Source of the DNA: an uncultured Erysipelotrichaceae bacterium
Lineage (GTDB): Bacteria; Bacillota_I; Bacilli_A; RF39; UBA660
Assembly: GCA_902783435.1 (NCBI GenBank)
Contig: CACZQV010000046.1
Location: forward strand, 1-10,222
Direction: 5' to 3'
Length of the DNA stretch: 10,222 bases
In this document: positions 7,167 through 10,222 of the stretch, in pieces
Numbering within the stretch: position 1 is the first letter of the stretch
Layout of the letters: each line of letters starts with the position of its first letter
Notes under the pieces: generated by a model
Told to the model about the DNA's origin: nothing
Databases searched by the model: none
What the model saw: the letters and a program-made list of their open reading frames with translations, nothing else
Position numbers and translations under genes: made by a program

Positions 7167-8459
7167 ATGAAAAAATTAATAAGAAATATTCCACTTATAT
7201 TAACAATCATTTATGCAGGATTAGTTAGTTTTACAGTATCCCCATATACATATGATGGGGTATACTTTGCTGCATTAAAAGGAAATATAATATCTATTGT
7301 TATTAATAGATATTTTACTTGGACTTCAAGAGTAATAATAGAAAGTGTAATGCTATTTGTATTAAAAAATCTTAATGGTATTTTATGGAATATTATTAAT
7401 GCACTAATAATTATTTTATTATATTATTCTTTAAATAAAATATTTAATAAAAAGAAAGATTTATATATTAAATATATTATTTCAATATTAATAATGCTAT
7501 ATTCATATAATGATATGAATACTGCAGGATGGAGTGCTACTACAATTAATTATTTATGGCCTCTATCATTAGGAATATTTTCATTTATTCCAATAATACA
7601 TAAATGTTCAAATAAAATACTATTTTTAACAATACCAGCTTTATTATTTACATGTAATCAAGAACAATGTGCTGCGTTAGTATTAGGATTCTCAATTATA
7701 TTTTTAATACATTATTATAAAGAAAATAAAAGAATAAATAAATTAACATTAATATATTTATTAATATCAATAATAAGTATAGTATTTGCATTAACTTCAC
7801 CAGGTAATGCAAATAGAGTAATGGTTGAATCGCAAACATGGTTTACTGATTTTAATAAACTAAATATTTTAGATAAACTATTAATATCATTTAGTAATAC
7901 ATATGAAGTATTATTAGGAAGAATAAACTATATAATTATATTATTATATATAGCATTAACATATTATTTTTATAAAAACAAAAATATAAAATTAATGATT
8001 CCAAGTATAATACTATTATTAGGAACAATTATAATACCTAAACTAAATATATATACATTGAATACATTATATTATTCACATCATGTAGAAAAAAATAATG
8101 TAATACCTATACTAAATCTAAATAGTACTAATTATATAATAACGATTATAGTATCACTTATATATCTTATAACTACAATAATATTATTATCAAAAATAAA
8201 GAAAAAAGAATTAAATATACTATGTCCTATTATATATATCGCATCTATTGCTTCTAGAATGATAGTAGGATTTTCTCCAACTATATTTACTTCATCATTT
8301 AGAACTAGTATATTTATGAATTTTTTAATAATAATGATTATTATAATAATATTAAAAAATATAAAATTATTGAAAAAAGAAAAGAAAATAATAATATTAT
8401 TCTTATTATTCCTACTATTATCTAAAATAATATGGTTCAGAGTAATAAAACTATTATAA
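7167..8459 (+). CDS. Second polytopic GT-C-like membrane protein (DUF6056-type paralogue)
   Basis: A 430-aa membrane protein paralogous to the 4751-6220 product. The same landmarks come in the same order: an acidic site after the first segment (SPYTYDGVYF, Asp30), TWTSR (51-55), LWNIINAL, WSATTINYLWPL (122-132), SPGNANR (211-217) and FSPTIFTSSFRTS (369-381). It differs in two ways. The acidic pair DD is reduced to a single Asp followed by Gly, and the protein ends straight after the last membrane segment, without the polar tail of about 70 residues. It may therefore use another acceptor, serve as a partner, or transfer a different sugar; loss of activity is possible but the frame is intact. 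It starts one base after the gtrB-like stop with only a weak AAAGAAG upstream, so translational coupling is likely. Last gene of the operon. Confidence 0.75.
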   Translation: MKKLIRNIPLILTIIYAGLVSFTVSPYTYDGVYFAALKGNIISIVINRYFTWTSRVIIESVMLFVLKNLNGILWNIINALIIILLYYSLNKIFNKKKDLYIKYIISILIMLYSYNDMNTAGWSATTINYLWPLSLGIFSFIPIIHKCSNKILFLTIPALLFTCNQEQCAALVLGFSIIFLIHYYKENKRINKLTLIYLLISIISIVFALTSPGNANRVMVESQTWFTDFNKLNILDKLLISFSNTYEVLLGRINYIIILLYIALTYYFYKNKNIKLMIPSIILLLGTIIIPKLNIYTLNTLYYSHHVEKNNVIPILNLNSTNYIITIIVSLIYLITTIILLSKIKKKELNILCPIIYIASIASRMIVGFSPTIFTSSFRTSIFMNFLIIMIIIIILKNIKLLKKEKKIIILFLLFLLLSKIIWFRVIKLL

Positions 8460-8488
8460 TTTACAAAAACCTCCAAATATAGTATAAT
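8460..8488 (+). promoter_or_regulatory. Promoter of the transglutaminase-like gene
   Basis: TTTACA (8460-8465), a 17-base spacer, and a perfect TATAAT (8483-8488); the expected start is near 8495. The -35 begins immediately after the stop codon of the glycan operon, and the spacer holds the 5' arm of an inverted repeat whose 3' arm covers the gene's ribosome site. Confidence 0.82.
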
Positions 8489-8511
8489 ATGTATCCAATT
8501 AAGGAGGTTTT
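8466..8511 (+). terminator. Inverted repeat: candidate terminator and ribosome-site-hiding hairpin
   Basis: AAAACCTCC (8466-8474) is the exact reverse complement of GGAGGTTTT (8503-8511), with 28 bases between. In RNA from the upstream operon the two arms can form a 9-bp stem ending in TTTT, a possible terminator, and no other terminator follows that operon. The 3' arm contains nearly all of the AGGAGG (8502-8507) that serves the next gene, so the same stem would mask translation. RNA started near 8495 lacks the 5' arm. The long loop makes strong termination uncertain. Confidence 0.6.
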
Positions 8512-8514
8512 ATT

Positions 8515-9840
8515 ATGCTTAAAAATACATTAACAATCATACTAGATGAAGGTAATTACATATATGAACGTGGTACTATATGTGATTTAAGTACAAATGA
8601 AACTTCTAAATACATAGAAATAATTACTGATAGAAATGATAGTTATGAAGAATGTATAAATGATAAAATTGCTTTCAAATCTTCATATAATAATACAGAA
8701 GATGATTTTACATATGAAGAATTCTTTAATGAAGAATTTGATGTAGAAATAAAAGGTACTAAAGAAGATGTATTATACTTTTTAAATAATAATGAAATAA
8801 ATAAAAAAATAACATTAAGTGGAGAAAATAATAGAGAATTAAGTATTAAAGATGAAGAATATATAAACTTTCTAATTAATAATTTAAATAATACAGATAA
8901 TATATATTTAAAACTAGAAGGTAATACTAACGGTATTAATATAGAAGATTATAAATATACTATAAATTATATAAATAGTATTGTAGAAAAAATACAATCA
9001 AAAGAATTAACACCTTTTGAACAATTAATATATTTATATGACATAGTAAGAGATAGAAAATATATATTAGAAGAAGATAATGAAAGCTATACTATATCAA
9101 GAGATTTAACAGAAGTAATTAAAGGTAATAAAATAGTTTGTGCAGGTTTCTCTGAAATATTTGATAAAGTATCACAAAAACTAGGATTTAATTCAAAAAT
9201 ACAATGTCTACATAATAAAGAATTAACAAGTGGACACGCAAGAAATATGGTTTATATAAAAGATGATAAATATAATATTGATGGAATATTTGTATTTGAT
9301 ACTACTGAAGGTTGTAAAAGAGATGAAACAAATAATCATTTTAATTCATATTTATTTTGCGCAAGACCAAAAGAATTTTTTGAGTTTGCTGATAAAAAAT
9401 TAAAAAATGATTATATAGATGATGAATTAAATATAATAAATGAAGTATATAATAAAGTAAGTAATGATGATTTTGATATAGATAGAGAATTATTAATAGT
9501 ATTTTATTCAATATATTCACATTTAAGAAACATAGAATTAAAAGAAATATATAAATTAAACATAAAAGAAAATCAAAAAAACTTTAAACAAAAAGTAATA
9601 GATTTTTATAAATTATTTAACCAAATAATATCAATTGATACATATATAGAAGCTCTAACTAATGTAAGAATAAAAGAATATATAGAAAACGAAGAAAAAT
9701 ATCCATTATCAATAGAAAAATTAATAGAAATATCTCCATCTACAATAGAAGAAATAGATGAGGAAACAAGTAAAAAAATAAATAGAGTAAGATTATCTAA
9801 AACACTAAGAAAAGTACTAAATAAAAAGAATAATAAATAA
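8515..9840 (+). CDS. Transglutaminase-like cysteine protease-fold protein, cytoplasmic
   Basis: A 441-aa soluble protein without signal peptide. The central part (about 160-290) is a transglutaminase-like domain: a helix with LTPFEQLIYLYDIVRDR, then GNKIVCAGFSEIF with the nucleophile Cys209, SGHARNMVYI with His241, and FVFDTTEG with Asp262, giving the complete Cys-His-Asp triad in the usual order and spacing. The N-terminal 150 residues and the C-terminal 150 residues, which are rich in Lys/Glu/Ile helices, are not recognised. Bacterial members of this superfamily act as proteases, peptidases or cross-linking enzymes; with no export signal the target should be inside the cell, and nothing here names it. 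AGGAGG seven bases before ATG 8515 sets the start. It has its own promoter and terminator and so is a single-gene unit, though read-through from the glycan operon is possible. Confidence 0.8.
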   Translation: MLKNTLTIILDEGNYIYERGTICDLSTNETSKYIEIITDRNDSYEECINDKIAFKSSYNNTEDDFTYEEFFNEEFDVEIKGTKEDVLYFLNNNEINKKITLSGENNRELSIKDEEYINFLINNLNNTDNIYLKLEGNTNGINIEDYKYTINYINSIVEKIQSKELTPFEQLIYLYDIVRDRKYILEEDNESYTISRDLTEVIKGNKIVCAGFSEIFDKVSQKLGFNSKIQCLHNKELTSGHARNMVYIKDDKYNIDGIFVFDTTEGCKRDETNNHFNSYLFCARPKEFFEFADKKLKNDYIDDELNIINEVYNKVSNDDFDIDRELLIVFYSIYSHLRNIELKEIYKLNIKENQKNFKQKVIDFYKLFNQIISIDTYIEALTNVRIKEYIENEEKYPLSIEKLIEISPSTIEEIDEETSKKINRVRLSKTLRKVLNKKNNK

Positions 9841-9866
9841 AGCACTAAAGTTGCTTTATTTTTTTT
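9835..9866 (+). terminator. Terminator of the transglutaminase-like gene, containing its stop codon
   Basis: AAATAAAGCA (9835-9844) pairs perfectly with TGCTTTATTT (9852-9861) around a 7-base loop and runs into eight T residues (9859-9866). The TAA stop (9838-9840) is inside the 5' arm. This is the clearest intrinsic terminator in the window. Confidence 0.88.
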
Positions 9867-9879
9867 ATTGTTTTATAAT
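9851..9879 (+). promoter_or_regulatory. Promoter for the GT2 gene, overlapping the preceding terminator
   Basis: TTGCTT (9851-9856) lies 17 bases before TATAAT (9874-9879). The -35 is in the 3' arm of the terminator hairpin and the spacer includes its T tract. Expected start near 9886, about 20 bases before ATG 9906. Confidence 0.62.
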
Positions 9880-9905
9880 TAAAATTGATGAAAGCGAGAA
9901 TGATT

Positions 9906-10222
9906 ATGCAAAAGAAATTAGGAATGGTAATTGTAAATTATAATGATTTTAAAATGACTAGTCGTTTACTTAATAATATTAAGAATTATAAATGTCTAGA
10001 TTATATTGTTGTAGTTGATAATAATTCCACAGATGATTCTTTTGAAAAATTGAAAGAGTTTGAAAGTAACCGAATCACTATAATTAAAAATAGTAGTAGG
10101 CATTTTTCTTCAGGATTAAATGCAGGTGCTAAATGCTTAATTAAAAAAGTAGGAGAATGTAATATTATATTTTCCAACTCAGATATCATCATTAAAGGTG
10201 AGGAAGACTTAAAAAAACTTTC
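9906..10222 (+). CDS. GT2-family glycosyltransferase (5' part only)
   Basis: The first 105 codons of a family-2 glycosyltransferase that runs past the window's end. The start of the GT-A domain is plain: GMVIVNYND (6-14), the nucleotide-binding VVVDNNSTDDS (35-45), HFSSGLNAGAK (66-76), and IIFSNSDIII (87-96) in the place of the metal-binding loop, with Asp93. The DNNSTD form is common in rhamnosyl- and related transferases of wall polysaccharide pathways (WbbL-like), but donor and acceptor cannot be fixed from this part. ATG 9906 is preferred over the in-frame ATG 9900 because GCGAG (9894-9898) is seven bases before the former and only one before the latter. Its codons differ from the genes before it: none of its three Arg codons is AGA and only about two of twelve Ile codons are ATA, which hints at separate ancestry or different expression. 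Confidence 0.88.
   Translation, partial: MQKKLGMVIVNYNDFKMTSRLLNNIKNYKCLDYIVVVDNNSTDDSFEKLKEFESNRITIIKNSSRHFSSGLNAGAKCLIKKVGECNIIFSNSDIIIKGEEDLKKL

Noticed and set aside
6802..7194. Minus-strand 130-codon frame opposite the gtrB-like gene
   Set aside because: It mirrors the conserved GtrB membrane region; low-complexity reverse-frame openness is expected in AT-rich DNA.
8320..8420. TAA/ATA-rich stretch that looks like a microsatellite
   Set aside because: It encodes hydrophobic Ile/Leu membrane segments in a continuous frame and has no regular repeat unit.
8132..8476. Minus-strand 114-codon frame opposite the end of the second GT-C-like gene
   Set aside because: Made of Ile/Asn/Phe runs produced by ATA/ATT/AAT repeats on the other strand; no start signal.
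9900..9905. ATG 9900 as start of the last gene
   Set aside because: In frame, but only one base from GCGAG; ATG 9906 has proper spacing.
1..10222. CRISPR arrays, insertion sequences, tRNA or rRNA genes
   Set aside because: No direct-repeat array, transposase, terminal inverted repeats or tRNA-like cloverleaf was seen; gene gaps are all under 70 bases.

Overview
The window is a very AT-rich (about a quarter G+C by eye) stretch with every gene on the + strand, tiny intergenic gaps, AGA/ATA/TTA-dominated codon use and sigma70-type promoters. This fits a low-GC Firmicute of the Bacilli/Mollicutes-adjacent kind, probably host-associated. That placement is inference from composition, a sufC-sufB-sufD gene order and the gene families present. 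No rRNA or other marker is here to settle it. Eight complete genes and two truncated ones are visible. None of the nine genes whose end is seen stops at TGA (five TAG, four TAA).

Layout: (1) 1-2733 is the end of a SUF iron-sulfur cluster operon: the 3' part of sufC, complete sufB, and a short sufD. It closes with a terminator that overlaps the sufD stop codon, and sufS and sufU do not follow. (2) 2800-3471 is a single gene for a small, divergent protein-kinase-fold protein with its own promoter and terminator. (3) 3520-8459 is a four-gene cell-surface glycosylation operon: an O-antigen ligase/polymerase-like membrane protein, a polytopic GT-C-like (GtrC/DUF6056-type) protein, a GtrB-like polyprenyl-phosphate glycosyltransferase, and a second, shorter GT-C-like paralogue. 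(4) 8515-9840 is a single gene for a cytoplasmic transglutaminase-like protein with an intact Cys-His-Asp triad. (5) 9906-10222 is the start of a GT2 glycosyltransferase that runs off the window and has clearly different codon use.

How they work together: SufB, SufC and SufD would form the scaffold complex for Fe-S assembly. In the glycan operon, the GtrB-like enzyme would load a sugar onto a polyprenyl phosphate on the inner face of the membrane. One or both GT-C-like proteins flanking it would transfer that sugar outside to a surface polymer, and the Wzy/WaaL-like protein would polymerise or ligate a glycan. No flippase (GtrA) is seen in the window.

The most distinctive feature is the packing of regulatory DNA. 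At all four transcription-unit borders the next promoter abuts or overlaps the previous terminator, and three of the four terminators also contain the stop codon. At 8460-8517 a complete promoter sits so that its -10 lies in the loop of a 9-bp inverted repeat whose 3' arm contains the Shine-Dalgarno of the transglutaminase-like gene. The geometry predicts that read-through mRNA hides the ribosome site while mRNA from the local promoter leaves it open.
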